From Cardiobacteriaceae bacterium (GTDB lineage Bacteria; Pseudomonadota; Gammaproteobacteria; Cardiobacteriales; Cardiobacteriaceae), in NCBI GenBank assembly GCA_017934275.1, contig JAGBJT010000028.1, positions 1 to 50,037 on the forward strand: 50,037 nt of DNA. Direction: 5' to 3'. Shown here one piece after another: positions 16,312 to 26,126 of the stretch. Numbering within the stretch: the stretch's first letter is position 1; each line of letters begins with the position of its first letter. The translations under genes and the position numbers were made by a program. The notes beneath the pieces were generated by a model. It did not search any database. It was not told the DNA's origin and saw nothing but the letters and a program-made list of their open reading frames with translations.

Positions 16312-17400
16312 ATGACAGAGGAAATACAAAACACTTACAACTTAGCACGCAGTCCAGGCAAAATCATCATTACGGGCGAACATAGCGTGCTTTACGGTGC
16401 AGAAGCTCTCGCCTGCGCGGTTGCAAAATACACAAGCGTTTCATTTATACCGATAAAACGCGAAAATCAACTCGAAACTTCCATCAACGGTGAAAAAGCT
16501 AAACCACGCCCATTCGGTGCTTTGAAAAAATTAAAAGATAAGCTTGATAAACGCTTTGAATTATTCCTCGAAGGCAATCTTCCCGTGCGCAATATTTTGA
16601 GCCGCCCCGATGATTTATTGCTTTATTCCCTCACCGTCGCGGCTTCGCATCTACCGCTTCCCTTGCCCGAACCTGGACGAATCGAAAGTAAATCCGATAT
16701 TCCACTCGGTGCGGGAATGGGCTCTTCGGCGGCAGCGGTTGCGGCAATGTTGAAATTAAGCCTGCATCTGCTCGATTTGCCCGAAATGAATGCGGAAAAA
16801 TTCTTCGAAACCGTGCGCTTTTGCGAGCGGCTGCAACACGGAAAAGGTTCAGCACTTGACGCAGCAACCGTTACTTACGGCGGAATAATCCAGTTAAATG
16901 CCGCAAAGCCTGAAAAAATTGCAATGGAAAAATACGACGATTTTGAGCGGAATTTCTATGTTTTTTTACACGGAATTCCCGCAACCAGCACGGGCGAATG
17001 CGTAAGTTATGTTCGCAGGCATTTCGCGGAAGATACCGCACTCTGGCGAGATTTCAGTGCCGTATGCAAAGAAATTTGCAATTTAGTTAAAACCGAAAAT
17101 CCGAAAGCCGAAGATTTAATCAGCGCAATTCGGGAAAATCACCGCCTACTTTGCAAAATCGGGGTTGTGCCCGAAAGTGCGCAAAATTTCATCAGCAAAA
17201 TTGAAGCTGCAGGCGGCGCGGCAAAAATTAGCGGTGCAGGCGCAACATTCGGTGAAAATGCAGGAATGTTCTTGATTTATCACCAAGATGAGCAGAAATT
17301 AAAAGCAATCATCGAAAAATATCAGCCCGAAAAAATCAAAAATTTAAGTCGCTTGCAAATTGCTCCAACAGGTGCTGAAATTATTCCCAATAGTGAGTAA
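16312..17400 (+). CDS. mvk: Mevalonate kinase
   Basis: This 362-residue GHMP kinase should phosphorylate mevalonate in isoprenoid synthesis. Motif 1 is SPGKIIITGEHSVLYGA (14-30), the ATP loop is PLGAGMGSSAAAVAA (131-145) and the C-terminal motif is KISGAGATFG. The GEHSVLYG form of motif 1 and the catalytic Asp in KGSALDAATVTYGG favour mevalonate kinase over homoserine or galactokinase. No other mevalonate-pathway gene lies in the window. Most gammaproteobacteria use the MEP pathway, so this gene points to a lineage with the mevalonate route or to transfer. Confidence 0.88.
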   Translation: MTEEIQNTYNLARSPGKIIITGEHSVLYGAEALACAVAKYTSVSFIPIKRENQLETSINGEKAKPRPFGALKKLKDKLDKRFELFLEGNLPVRNILSRPDDLLLYSLTVAASHLPLPLPEPGRIESKSDIPLGAGMGSSAAAVAAMLKLSLHLLDLPEMNAEKFFETVRFCERLQHGKGSALDAATVTYGGIIQLNAAKPEKIAMEKYDDFERNFYVFLHGIPATSTGECVSYVRRHFAEDTALWRDFSAVCKEICNLVKTENPKAEDLISAIRENHRLLCKIGVVPESAQNFISKIEAAGGAAKISGAGATFGENAGMFLIYHQDEQKLKAIIEKYQPEKIKNLSRLQIAPTGAEIIPNSE

Positions 17401-17579
17401 TAAATATGTGTTATTTAATATTTATACCGACAAAATTTTTCCTTACCGTCGGATTTATTATCAAAAGATATTTTCACGGTAAAAATAGTAAGCTTCGTGA
17501 TTATCGCTTACGCAAATTATTGTTTTCTGATAATCTCACGCTTTTTTTCGCCCTTTAATAAACCAACAAAGGAATTTTT

Positions 17580-19757
17580 ATGACTGAAAGAGTATCCGTT
17601 TCAGGCTTACAACCTGACAAACAACTTTATGACTTCATCGAACAACAAGTTTTACCGAACCGTGCTGGCAATTTATCGTCAAGTGAATTTTGGGACGGTT
17701 TTGCCAAAATCGTGGCTGAATTTGCTCCAAAAAATAAGGCTTTGCTTGCTCGCCGCGATGAATTGCAAACGAAAATTGACGCTTGGCACGAGCAAAATCC
17801 AGGCAAAATCACCGACCCTGCCGCTTACAAAGCATTCTTAAAAGAAATCGGTTATTTACAAGATGAACCAGCCGATTTCCAAATTACTACCGCTAATGTG
17901 GATTTTGAATTTTCACATCAAGCAGGTCCGCAATTAGTTGTGCCGATTATGAACGCTCGCTACGCTTTGAACGCCGCTAACGCTCGCTGGGGTTCTTTGT
18001 ATGACGCTTTATACGGCACCAATGCAATCGAACAATCAGGCGAATTGGCAGTCGGCAAAGAATACAATCCAAAACGCGGTGAAAAAGTTATCGCTTTTGC
18101 ACGCGACTTTTTAGATAACGCTATTCCACTCGTTTCAGGTAGCCACAAAGAAGCAATCGGCTACAAGATAGTTTCAGGCAGCCTGAAAGTTGTATTACAA
18201 AATACTGAAACCGAATTACAAACACCGTCATTATTTGTCGGTTATAACGGTTCGGCGGACGCTCCAAGCTCGTTATTGTTCTTACACAACGGTTTGCATT
18301 TTGATATTGTTATCGACAAATCAACTCCAATCGGAGCTCAAGACCCTGCTGGCATTAAAGATATCATTATGGAAGCCGCTTTAACTTCGATTATGGACTG
18401 CGAAGATTCAGTTGCAGCGGTCGATGGTGAAGATAAAACGCTTGTATATCGCAACTGGTTAGGCTTAATGACTGGCACGCTTACCGAAGAAGTTACCAAA
18501 AACGGTAAAACTTTCACACGCAAACTCAATCCTGACCGCGAATACACCAAACCTGATAATTCAGGCACATTCAAATTAGGCGGTCGTTCGTTAATGTTAA
18601 TTCGCAATGTCGGACATTTAATGACAACTCCTGCTGTATTGGACGCTGACGGCAACGAAATTCCAGAAGGCATTTTGGATTGCGTGATGACAGGCTTAAT
18701 TGCACCGTTTGATTTATCTCGCACGGAAAACAAAAACAGCCGTTCAGGCAGCGTGTATATCGTAAAACCAAAAATGCAAGGGGCAGAAGAAGTTGCTTTT
18801 GCTAACGATTTATTTGCGGCGGTAGAAAATCTCACTAAATTACCAAAAAATACACTCAAAATGGGTGTAATGGACGAAGAACGCCGCACAACGCTTAACT
18901 TAAAAGCGTGTATTAAAGCCGCTTCTGAACGCTTGGTATTCATCAACACAGGCTTTTTAGACCGCACAGGCGATGAAATTCATACTTCGATGAAAGCAGG
19001 TGCAATGGTTCGTAAAGGCGATATGAAAAATAGCAAATGGCTTGCTGCGTACGAAATCAACAATGTACAAAACGGCTTAAAAGCAGGTTTAGTTGGCAAA
19101 GCACAAATCGGTAAAGGTATGTGGGCAATGCCTGATTTAATGGCAGAAATGCTCGCTCAAAAAATCGGACATCCAAAAGCAGGTGCGACTACCGCTTGGG
19201 TACCGTCTCCAACCGCCGCAACTTTGCACGCCTTGCACTATCATCAAGTCAATGTATTTGAAGTGCAAAAAGCGATTGAAGCCAAAGGTTTTGTTGAAAC
19301 TTTGGACGATATTCTCACCGTGCCTGTGGCAGAAAACACAAACTGGTCAGCGGAAGAAATTCAACAAGAATTGGATAACAACTGCCAAGGTTTGTTAGGC
19401 TATGTAGTGCGTTGGGTAGAACAAGGTGTTGGTTGCTCCAAAGTGCCTGATATTAACAATATCGGTTTAATGGAAGACCGTGCAACTTTGCGTATTTCCA
19501 GCCAACATGTATGTAACTGGTTGGTACATGGAATTACCAACGAAAAACAAGTCCGCGAAACCTTGGAAAGAATGGCAGCGATTGTGGATAAACAAAACGA
19601 AGGCGACCAAGCATATACTCCAATGGTAGGACGCTTTGATAAATCCCCAGCCTTTCAGGCAGCCTGCGATTTAATCTTCAAAGGTACAACTCAACCGTCA
19701 GGCTATACCGAACCGTTGTTACACCATTGGAGAAGAGTGGCGAAAGGCGGTAAATAA
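17580..19757 (+). CDS. glcB: Malate synthase G
   Basis: Malate synthase G condenses glyoxylate with acetyl-CoA to malate in the glyoxylate bypass or glycolate use. The 725-residue length equals the family norm (E. coli 723). Conserved blocks include [44 protein letters not shown] and [22 protein letters not shown], with [12 protein letters not shown] between the last two. AAAGGA precedes the ATG. Two AGGCAGCCTG words (18176 and 19657), one of them the full 12-mer Kingella-type DNA uptake sequence, suggest that the gene came from a Neisseriaceae donor. No isocitrate lyase gene is in the window. Confidence 0.95.
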   Translation: MTERVSVSGLQPDKQLYDFIEQQVLPNRAGNLSSSEFWDGFAKIVAEFAPKNKALLARRDELQTKIDAWHEQNPGKITDPAAYKAFLKEIGYLQDEPADFQITTANVDFEFSHQAGPQLVVPIMNARYALNAANARWGSLYDALYGTNAIEQSGELAVGKEYNPKRGEKVIAFARDFLDNAIPLVSGSHKEAIGYKIVSGSLKVVLQNTETELQTPSLFVGYNGSADAPSSLLFLHNGLHFDIVIDKSTPIGAQDPAGIKDIIMEAALTSIMDCEDSVAAVDGEDKTLVYRNWLGLMTGTLTEEVTKNGKTFTRKLNPDREYTKPDNSGTFKLGGRSLMLIRNVGHLMTTPAVLDADGNEIPEGILDCVMTGLIAPFDLSRTENKNSRSGSVYIVKPKMQGAEEVAFANDLFAAVENLTKLPKNTLKMGVMDEERRTTLNLKACIKAASERLVFINTGFLDRTGDEIHTSMKAGAMVRKGDMKNSKWLAAYEINNVQNGLKAGLVGKAQIGKGMWAMPDLMAEMLAQKIGHPKAGATTAWVPSPTAATLHALHYHQVNVFEVQKAIEAKGFVETLDDILTVPVAENTNWSAEEIQQELDNNCQGLLGYVVRWVEQGVGCSKVPDINNIGLMEDRATLRISSQHVCNWLVHGITNEKQVRETLERMAAIVDKQNEGDQAYTPMVGRFDKSPAFQAACDLIFKGTTQPSGYTEPLLHHWRRVAKGGK
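18176..18187 (+). other. Kingella-type DNA uptake sequence (AGGCAGCCTGAA)
   Basis: A perfect AG-kingDUS 12-mer lies inside malate synthase, within the palindrome TTCAGGCAGCCTGAA. A second, 10/12 match occurs at 19657-19668, and a looser one (AGGCAGCGTG) lies near 18746. None was noticed elsewhere in the window. Confidence 0.6.
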
Positions 19758-19776
19758 TATTATTGTCTAAATAAAC

Positions 19777-19815
19777 AAACGCTCTCTGAAAGTGCTAACA
19801 CTGAAGAGCGTTTTT
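19777..19815 (+). terminator. Intrinsic terminator of glcB
   Basis: AAACGCTCT and AGAGCGTTT form a nine-base stem with a loop of about 18 bases and a five-T tail, 20 bases after the glcB stop. Confidence 0.8.
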
Positions 19816-19932
19816 GTGAAATATTTGTAAAGTATCAAAAATATACAAAGCTTGCATATATTCTGCTGCTATGGCGTATAAGTCACAAGTAGAATTAGCA
19901 ATCATTGGAATTTAACAAAATCAATAATCTCA

Positions 19933-19969
19933 AAAATATCCGCAAGCTCATTTTGCGGATATTTTTTTT
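19933..19969 (+). terminator. Intrinsic terminator with no assigned gene upstream
   Basis: A perfect 12-base stem (AAATATCCGCAA/TTGCGGATATTT) with a 7-base loop is followed by a run of T residues. The only sequence between it and the glcB terminator is about 115 bases with no clear ORF, so it may end a short untranslated RNA. Confidence 0.65.
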
Positions 19970-19982
19970 CTAAATGAGTCAA

Positions 19983-20462
19983 ATGATGAAAAAACTTATT
20001 TCAATAGTCATAACAGCTATTCTTTATGGATGCCATACTGATGATATTTGTTCAGAGACGATTTCTAAATGTATATGTAAGAAAACACAATACAATATAA
20101 CTAATTGCAAAATTTTCTATCCAAATGGAAACATCGAGCAAGAAATAAATTTTAAGAACAAAAAACTACACGGAACAATAACAAAATATTATGAAAATAC
20201 TCAAATATCTTTCATTATGAATTACATAGATGATATTCAACAGGGATATATGTTATCTTTTTACGAAAACGGTGATTTACAATATTACGCTTATCTAATC
20301 GACGGACAAGAAGTAGGTAAAACAATCAACTATGAAAAAGATAAAGATATTTTTCTTGTTGCAGAGCGTGAAAATAATAAATTGATTAAAATAAAAAAAT
20401 ATTTCAACAATAGTGATGATAAATCTTTATTTTGGAAAGACGGTATAAAAATAAATCATTAA
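19983..20462 (+). CDS. YwqK-like (MORN-variant repeat) lipoprotein
   Basis: This protein of about 159 residues starts with a lipoprotein signal (MMKKLISIVITAILYGC), where Cys is the likely lipidated residue. It then has repeats of the YwqK/MORN-variant type: CKIFYPNGNIEQEINFKNKK, HGTITKYYENTQISF, GYMLSFYENGDLQYYAYLIDG. Such repeats occur in proteins annotated as antitoxin- or immunity-like, but a function cannot be assigned here. The frame is also open from an ATG at 19974. The gene starts just after a strong terminator and ends directly against a transposase remnant, so it may be a recent arrival or a truncated gene. Confidence 0.65.
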   Translation: MMKKLISIVITAILYGCHTDDICSETISKCICKKTQYNITNCKIFYPNGNIEQEINFKNKKLHGTITKYYENTQISFIMNYIDDIQQGYMLSFYENGDLQYYAYLIDGQEVGKTINYEKDKDIFLVAERENNKLIKIKKYFNNSDDKSLFWKDGIKINH

Positions 20463-20689
20463 CAGCTGCGCAAAAAGAAGCTAATATATTAAAATCTAAA
20501 ATCAGAGCAAGAGTTGAACATGTTTTCGGATTTATAGTTAATTCAATGGGCGGAAAACATTGAAGAACGCATAATCTAAAGGCAATGAAAACAAGAGTTG
20601 GTTTGATGAATTTATGCTATAACTTTTTTCGATATGAGCAAATTAAGCTCTTAAATTTACTTGCTCATAAAAACTATAAAACAGCATAA
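20463..20689 (+). pseudogene. IS5-family transposase, C-terminal remnant
   Basis: The frame directly after the YwqK-like gene encodes SKIRARVEHVFGFIVNSMGG, an in-frame TGA, and then KTRVGLMNLCYNFFRYEQIK. This is the characteristic C-terminal end of IS5-family DDE transposases, around the catalytic Glu in RVEHVFG. The N-terminal two thirds, including both Asp residues, are missing. The internal stop (20562-20564) confirms decay. A matching terminal inverted repeat lies at 20817-20826. Confidence 0.8.
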
Positions 20690-20826
20690 AGAGTATGGAA
20701 AAAATACCGTTAAAATATAAAAAAATCTCCATCGAAAGGTGGTGTTTATTTTCTACAATTAAGTTAAATAAAAAATTATTGAAAAAATTTGACAATCAGC
20801 GAAAAATGTTAAATTTGGATGCGCCC
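20463..20826 (+). mobile_element. IS5-family element remnant with right inverted repeat
   Basis: The transposase remnant is followed by about 130 non-coding AT-rich bases and then GGATGCGCCC at 20817-20826. The same end, in inverted orientation, bounds the MITE at 40948-41066. No left end was found between the glcB terminator and the remnant. Confidence 0.65.
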
Positions 20827-20879
20827 GTGGGAATTTCAATATATTGAGAAGAAGACATATTTATGATGTATAAAAAGTT

Positions 20880-22073
20880 TCACGCAAACAATCTTAATTG
20901 TCCCACGCTATTTTTAACAACATTATCGTTAGCTACATAACCGTCATAATCTTTAATTATTTCAAAATAATTTGTAACCATTAAAGCCAATGCTTTTGCT
21001 AATAATGGCGGAACGGCATTGCCAATTTGTTGAAATTGAGAAAGATTTTTTTCCCACGACATTGTGGTTCTTTTTCCTTTGAAAATATAATTATCAGGAA
21101 AAGATTGTAATCTTGCTCCTTCTCGTGCAGTGAAATTTCTGTTTAAAAATGGATGAACAAAATTACTTTGAAAACAAGCAGGTAAAGTAGGAGACGGTTT
21201 ATCAGGATAAGGTCTCATATTATTTTGTGAATATACTTTTCCGCTAATTTTTTCCGCATTACCGCGTTGTCTTTGCATATGTTCTTGTGGAACATCGGCT
21301 AATGATTGTCCCCAACCGATACATTTAAATCGTTCAATTAGTCTTTGCGTGTGTCGCATAGAAATATGATTATGCACTTTATTTGAGTTTTTTCTTGCCC
21401 ATTTTTGATATTCATTTTGCTCTGTTTTAGCATAATCTGAATTATCTTCTCCTTGTCCTGCTTCAATTTGTGGTAAATCGGAAATTGCGTCCCATAGTGA
21501 TATTTGATTGTTTTCCGTAGTTTTTTTAGGAATTAAAAGTTGTGGAACAAAAGGAAAATCATCTCGAATACCGATAAAAAATACTCGATTGCGTGCTTGT
21601 GGTACGCCATAATCAGCCGCATTCAGTTGTAGAATTTCTACATTGTAACCACAATCTTTAGCAACAGAGCAAATCACTTGTTTCACTAACTGTCCTGTTT
21701 TGGTTTTTGATGACAAAATGCCTGGAACATTCTCCATAATAAAAAAGTTAGGCTTAAAGTCTTCTACAAAACGCATATAATCCATAAATAAACTGTTTCT
21801 TGGATCTTTTGGGTCTCTAAATCCTGAAACAGAAAATCCCTGACAAGGTGGTCCGCCAATAATGCCCGCAATATTTTGCAAATTAAATTGTTTTTTTGGT
21901 TCTTTTATTTCAGTTATATCACCCACAAAAATATTAGCGTTATGTCGATTGAATTGATAAGTTTCTGCTGCCCATTCGTCTTTTTCAATGGCTAATACAG
22001 GATTAAATCCAGCCATTTCAAAACCTAAACTCATTCCACCGCAACCCGCAAATAGGTCAATAATATTGTTCAT
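20880..22073 (-). CDS. Type II DNA (cytosine-5) methyltransferase
   Basis: This 397-residue C5 methyltransferase has all key motifs in order: I LFAGCGGMSLGFEMAGF, IV GGPPCQGFSVSG with catalytic Cys77, VI FIMENVPGI, VIII QARNRVFFIG, IX-X REGARLQSFPDNY and X QIGNAVPPLLAKAL. The target-recognition region between VIII and IX does not tell me the recognition site. The start overlaps (TAATG) the stop of a short upstream fragment on the same strand, as in a restriction-modification pair whose first gene has been lost. It can be an orphan methylase now, protecting or regulating DNA. Its AT-rich composition and position beside IS debris suggest transfer. Confidence 0.93.
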   Translation of the reverse strand: MNNIIDLFAGCGGMSLGFEMAGFNPVLAIEKDEWAAETYQFNRHNANIFVGDITEIKEPKKQFNLQNIAGIIGGPPCQGFSVSGFRDPKDPRNSLFMDYMRFVEDFKPNFFIMENVPGILSSKTKTGQLVKQVICSVAKDCGYNVEILQLNAADYGVPQARNRVFFIGIRDDFPFVPQLLIPKKTTENNQISLWDAISDLPQIEAGQGEDNSDYAKTEQNEYQKWARKNSNKVHNHISMRHTQRLIERFKCIGWGQSLADVPQEHMQRQRGNAEKISGKVYSQNNMRPYPDKPSPTLPACFQSNFVHPFLNRNFTAREGARLQSFPDNYIFKGKRTTMSWEKNLSQFQQIGNAVPPLLAKALALMVTNYFEIIKDYDGYVANDNVVKNSVGQLRLFA

Positions 22074-22228
22074 TATATTTTTCCTTGTAAAACAGTTACT
22101 AAGTGATTTATTGCGTTTTCTAAAGAAGATATTTCTAATGGTTTAAAGTATTCAGGTTTGTTAATTGGGCGTTCTACATTTCGTTCGCCTTTAATAAAAG
22201 TAAAAATACTTAAATCTACATTTTTAAA
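22073..22228 (-). pseudogene. C-terminal stump of a gene upstream of the cytosine methylase
   Basis: A frame of about 51 codons without a start encodes a peptide including FIKGERNVERPINKPEYF, and it ends in TAA overlapping the methylase ATG by one base. The tight overlap suggests this is the 3' end of a former partner gene, plausibly the restriction endonuclease. I do not recognise its family. An in-frame TAG at 22229-22231 closes it upstream. Confidence 0.5.
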
Positions 22229-22351
22229 CTAGTACATAACAATTAATTTATACTTTTTTCCATCAAAATGACGGTCTTTTGAGACCAATGTTTAATAAAA
22301 AATGTTTTTTCAGATCTCAGTAATGTTTATGTACATATATATATCGATTTT

Positions 22352-23470
<1,119 letters not shown>

Positions 23471-23485
23471 TTACTTATACACAAT

Positions 23486-23514
23486 AAAAAGACGGCTGCT
23501 ACACCGTCTTTTTT
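23486..23514 (-). terminator. Intrinsic terminator after the peptidoglycan-binding gene
   Basis: AAGACGG/CCGTCTT stem with an eight-base loop and A/T runs on both sides, between the peptidoglycan-binding gene and tgt. It would end transcription of the former on the minus strand. Confidence 0.8.
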
Positions 23515-23534
23515 AATCTAGTTTTATTTATAAA

Positions 23535-24485
23535 TCAACGAGATACGCCAAGTGAGCGCAGCGTTTCTTGCGTAACTCCACCGATACCGAGATTATGTTC
23601 CCGTTGATATTTTTCCAAAGCTCGCATCGTAGCTGGTCCCAAAGAACCGTCAGGCGTGCCAGTATCGTAACCGCGGGCATTCAACGCTTTTTGCAAACTG
23701 ATAATCGTCGAGCTATTCACCGCCGTATCGCAAAGCACATCTTCCCAACGCATTTGTGCATCAGCAACTTTGTCGAAAACCTTAACTTCGGCGTATTCCG
23801 CTGGAATTTCCACTTCAATTTCCTCTTGCGGACGAATTTCTTTCCGCACCCGCACGGTTTGATATTCCGCCTCAACTTGCACTTTCTCCACTCGCGCTTC
23901 TTGGTCAATTTCCTGCATCGCAACGGTTTCGTATTTAGCATCAACCTCGACATTTTCGATGCGCGCTGGTTCTTTCACCACAATCCGCGTGATAGTTTCC
24001 TTCTGTTCAGGAATTTCTTCCAGCCGCACCGCTTCACCGACCGCATTAAACGCACCGCTAGTTTGCCCGCGAGCCACCATATAAGACGGACGAGAAACAA
24101 TTTCATCATCAATTTCGGTAAAAACAGGATCAACAACGGTTTTTTCGATTGTGCGCGGTTCAACTTCAATTTCTTTATTGGTAGTTTTGTAAGTCGCAGG
24201 AATAATCCGTAATTCTTCGCCAGCTGGCTTCACCATTATTTGCTCTTCAATCCATTCATACTCCGCGGGGCGAATTTCGTAAGTTTTTGCCGCTTCTTTG
24301 ATTGGAATATGCTCAATTCTTTCCTTAAATTGCGCAGGCACCACCACCAAAGCTTGACATTGACCTGCTTTTGCAACGGGAATTGAAAGACTGTTGGAAT
24401 TTTGAGCTAGTGCAGAAAGAGAAGTTAAAGAGGTTAAAAGTAAGGCAGAACCAGAAGCGAAAATTTTGCAAATAGTGGATCTCAT
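23535..24485 (-). CDS. Secreted protein with repeats and a peptidoglycan-binding domain
   Basis: The 316-residue product has a signal peptide (residues 1-27, ending SLSALAQ). A long middle region (about 45-235) is built of a recurring pattern of short beta-type segments such as RPAEYEWIEEQIMVKPA, IPATYKTTNKEIEVEP, DAKYETVAMQEIDQEARVEK and EAEYQTVRVRKEIRPQEE. The C-terminal 60 residues are a PG_binding_1 domain (SLQKALNARGYDTGTPDGSLG). It is likely a periplasmic or outer-membrane-associated protein that binds the cell wall. I do not know the role of the repeat region. It is monocistronic, with its own terminator. Confidence 0.8.
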   Translation of the reverse strand: MRSTICKIFASGSALLLTSLTSLSALAQNSNSLSIPVAKAGQCQALVVVPAQFKERIEHIPIKEAAKTYEIRPAEYEWIEEQIMVKPAGEELRIIPATYKTTNKEIEVEPRTIEKTVVDPVFTEIDDEIVSRPSYMVARGQTSGAFNAVGEAVRLEEIPEQKETITRIVVKEPARIENVEVDAKYETVAMQEIDQEARVEKVQVEAEYQTVRVRKEIRPQEEIEVEIPAEYAEVKVFDKVADAQMRWEDVLCDTAVNSSTIISLQKALNARGYDTGTPDGSLGPATMRALEKYQREHNLGIGGVTQETLRSLGVSR

Positions 24486-24706
24486 AAAACGATGTTCCTC
24501 GACTTGTTTTACTTATCTAAATTATGGCGAATATCAAAAACAATACTTTTGTATTAAATACACATATAAATAAATGCGAGTTAAATACAAAAAATAAAAC
24601 CTGCATCGCAGGCTTAAAAAATCGCCCGCTATCCTAGCAAAAAAGCGGATAAATATCGACAAATATTTCCAAAATAACGAAAACATCAGCAGCACAAGAA
24701 AAAATT

Positions 24707-25684
24707 ATGACCGTAACAAACGAATACAAAAATACGCATTTTGCAAGACAAACAACATACATCGGTAGATTTGCGCCCTCTCCGACAGGACACTTGCACT
24801 TCGGCTCGCTGCTCGCGGCAACTGCAAGTTATCTTGATGCAAAGGCGCATCACGGTAAATGGCTTATCCGTATTGAAGATGTCGATACCGTCCGTTGCAA
24901 AAGCGAATATACGCGGGAAATTCTTTCATCGCTGCACGCGCACGGCTTCCATTCCGATACAAAAATCCGCTTGCAATCTGAGCATTTTTCCGATTACCGC
25001 GCTGCTCTAATCAAGCTTTTACCGCGACTTTATCCCTGTTTTTGTAGCCGTAAAACACGGCAAAATTCTTTAAATAACAACGGTATTTATCCCCGAACTT
25101 GCCTCTATTCACCGCCGAATAATTTCAGTTCAGATGAGCAAAAAGCTTTCATAATCCAGAAAATCACGGAAGCTGGCACGGCAAATCAACAAGCTGCCCT
25201 GCGCTTATTTTTAGGCGATAGAAAAATAAGCTTCACCGACCGACTTTACGGAAAAATCAACTCTTCTACGGAAATTGATATGTCAGATCCGATACTTCTT
25301 CGCCGCGACGGTAACTTTGCTTATAACCTTGCGGTTGTAGTAGATGACATTATTCAAAGCATAAATTCCGTTGTGCGCGGTAAAGATTTACTCGATACCA
25401 CCGCAACACAAATCGCAATTTACGAAATGTTTGGATATTCACCGCCGTCATATCTTCATTTACCGTTAATTACCGATAACAACAACCGCAAATTAAGCAA
25501 GCAAAATCAAGCTCCTTGTTTAGACAATTCAAAGGCAAGCGAAAATCTAATCACGGTGCTCAAATACTTAAATCAGGATATCAGCGGTATTGAAGATAAC
25601 TTTCCGCCAGAGAAAATTCTTGCAATTGCAGTAGAAAATTGGAACGAAGAAAAAATTCCGAAAGAAATTGAAGTCATCGCTTGA
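24707..25684 (+). CDS. gluQ: Glutamyl-Q tRNA(Asp) synthetase
   Basis: This 325-residue protein is a truncated GluRS-like enzyme that attaches glutamate to queuosine in tRNA(Asp). It has the HIGH-type motif PSPTGHLHFGSL, RIEDVDTVR and the KMSKS-type motif NRKLSKQNQAP. A zinc-site remnant is present (CFCSRKTR...TCLY). It lacks the anticodon-binding domain of full GluRS, which gives the expected length of about 300. It complements tgt, also in this window, since GluQRS uses queuosine made through Tgt. The N-terminus may begin slightly later than 24707, but no better start is evident. Confidence 0.93.
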   Translation: MTVTNEYKNTHFARQTTYIGRFAPSPTGHLHFGSLLAATASYLDAKAHHGKWLIRIEDVDTVRCKSEYTREILSSLHAHGFHSDTKIRLQSEHFSDYRAALIKLLPRLYPCFCSRKTRQNSLNNNGIYPRTCLYSPPNNFSSDEQKAFIIQKITEAGTANQQAALRLFLGDRKISFTDRLYGKINSSTEIDMSDPILLRRDGNFAYNLAVVVDDIIQSINSVVRGKDLLDTTATQIAIYEMFGYSPPSYLHLPLITDNNNRKLSKQNQAPCLDNSKASENLITVLKYLNQDISGIEDNFPPEKILAIAVENWNEEKIPKEIEVIA

Positions 25685-25802
25685 CATCAGTAACGGTGAA
25701 TGTGCTTTCACTCTCAAATTAAAATCCCAATTGAGCGTGGGGCTCAAAACGGGAAAAGCCCTACCGTATGGCAGGGCTACAAAACAAATGAGGGCATTAG
25801 CG

Positions 25803-26009
25803 ATGAACCAGTACTTCATCTATCTAATCATCTTCCTAATTTTGTTGCTGGTATCACTACCAGTCTATTATCACTACCAGTCTATTAAGAAGATTAGGGG
25901 GTTTTGGAGCGGCAACTCCTTGCCTCCTTCTCATTTCCTAATTATAGCAACACGCTCAATCTTTTTTCCTACCGCACCCATAACTTTTTACAAACAAACA
26001 GTCAGTTAA
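25803..26009 (+). CDS. Possible small hydrophobic peptide
   Basis: A 68-codon frame begins at 25803 after GAGGGCATTAGCG, a good ribosome-binding site. Residues 1-21 (starting MNQYFIYLIIFLILLLVSLP) form one very hydrophobic helix. The next residues are basic (YQSIKKIRGFW), a layout seen in small membrane peptides and type I toxins. The C-terminal half is less convincing and may not be translated. A hairpin (AGCCCT/AGGGCT) lies upstream at about 25757-25778, and a 17-base direct repeat falls inside the frame at about 25851-25886. The frame also extends upstream into gluQ, which is probably accidental. The call is tentative. Confidence 0.35.
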   Translation: MNQYFIYLIIFLILLLVSLPVYYHYQSIKKIRGFWSGNSLPPSHFLIIATRSIFFPTAPITFYKQTVS

Positions 26010-26126
26010 ACTCATCACAGCAATTCAAACATTCAAAACCGCTTATTTCTTTCGCTGAATAGAATTGCGCGCTTTCTGCAAATTACTTTTTCAACAATTT
26101 TTTTCTCAAAATGGAGTTTTATTTTT

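Noticed and set aside
22229-22241. A copy of the guide-locus leader near the methylase stump (TTGTTATGTACT on the minus strand)
   Set aside because: Only about 12 bases match and the rest of the leader is absent, so chance is likely.
23568-24212. Long plus-strand ORF opposite the peptidoglycan-binding gene
   Set aside because: It is a shadow of the minus-strand gene with a composition rich in His, Phe and Asn and no recognisable features.
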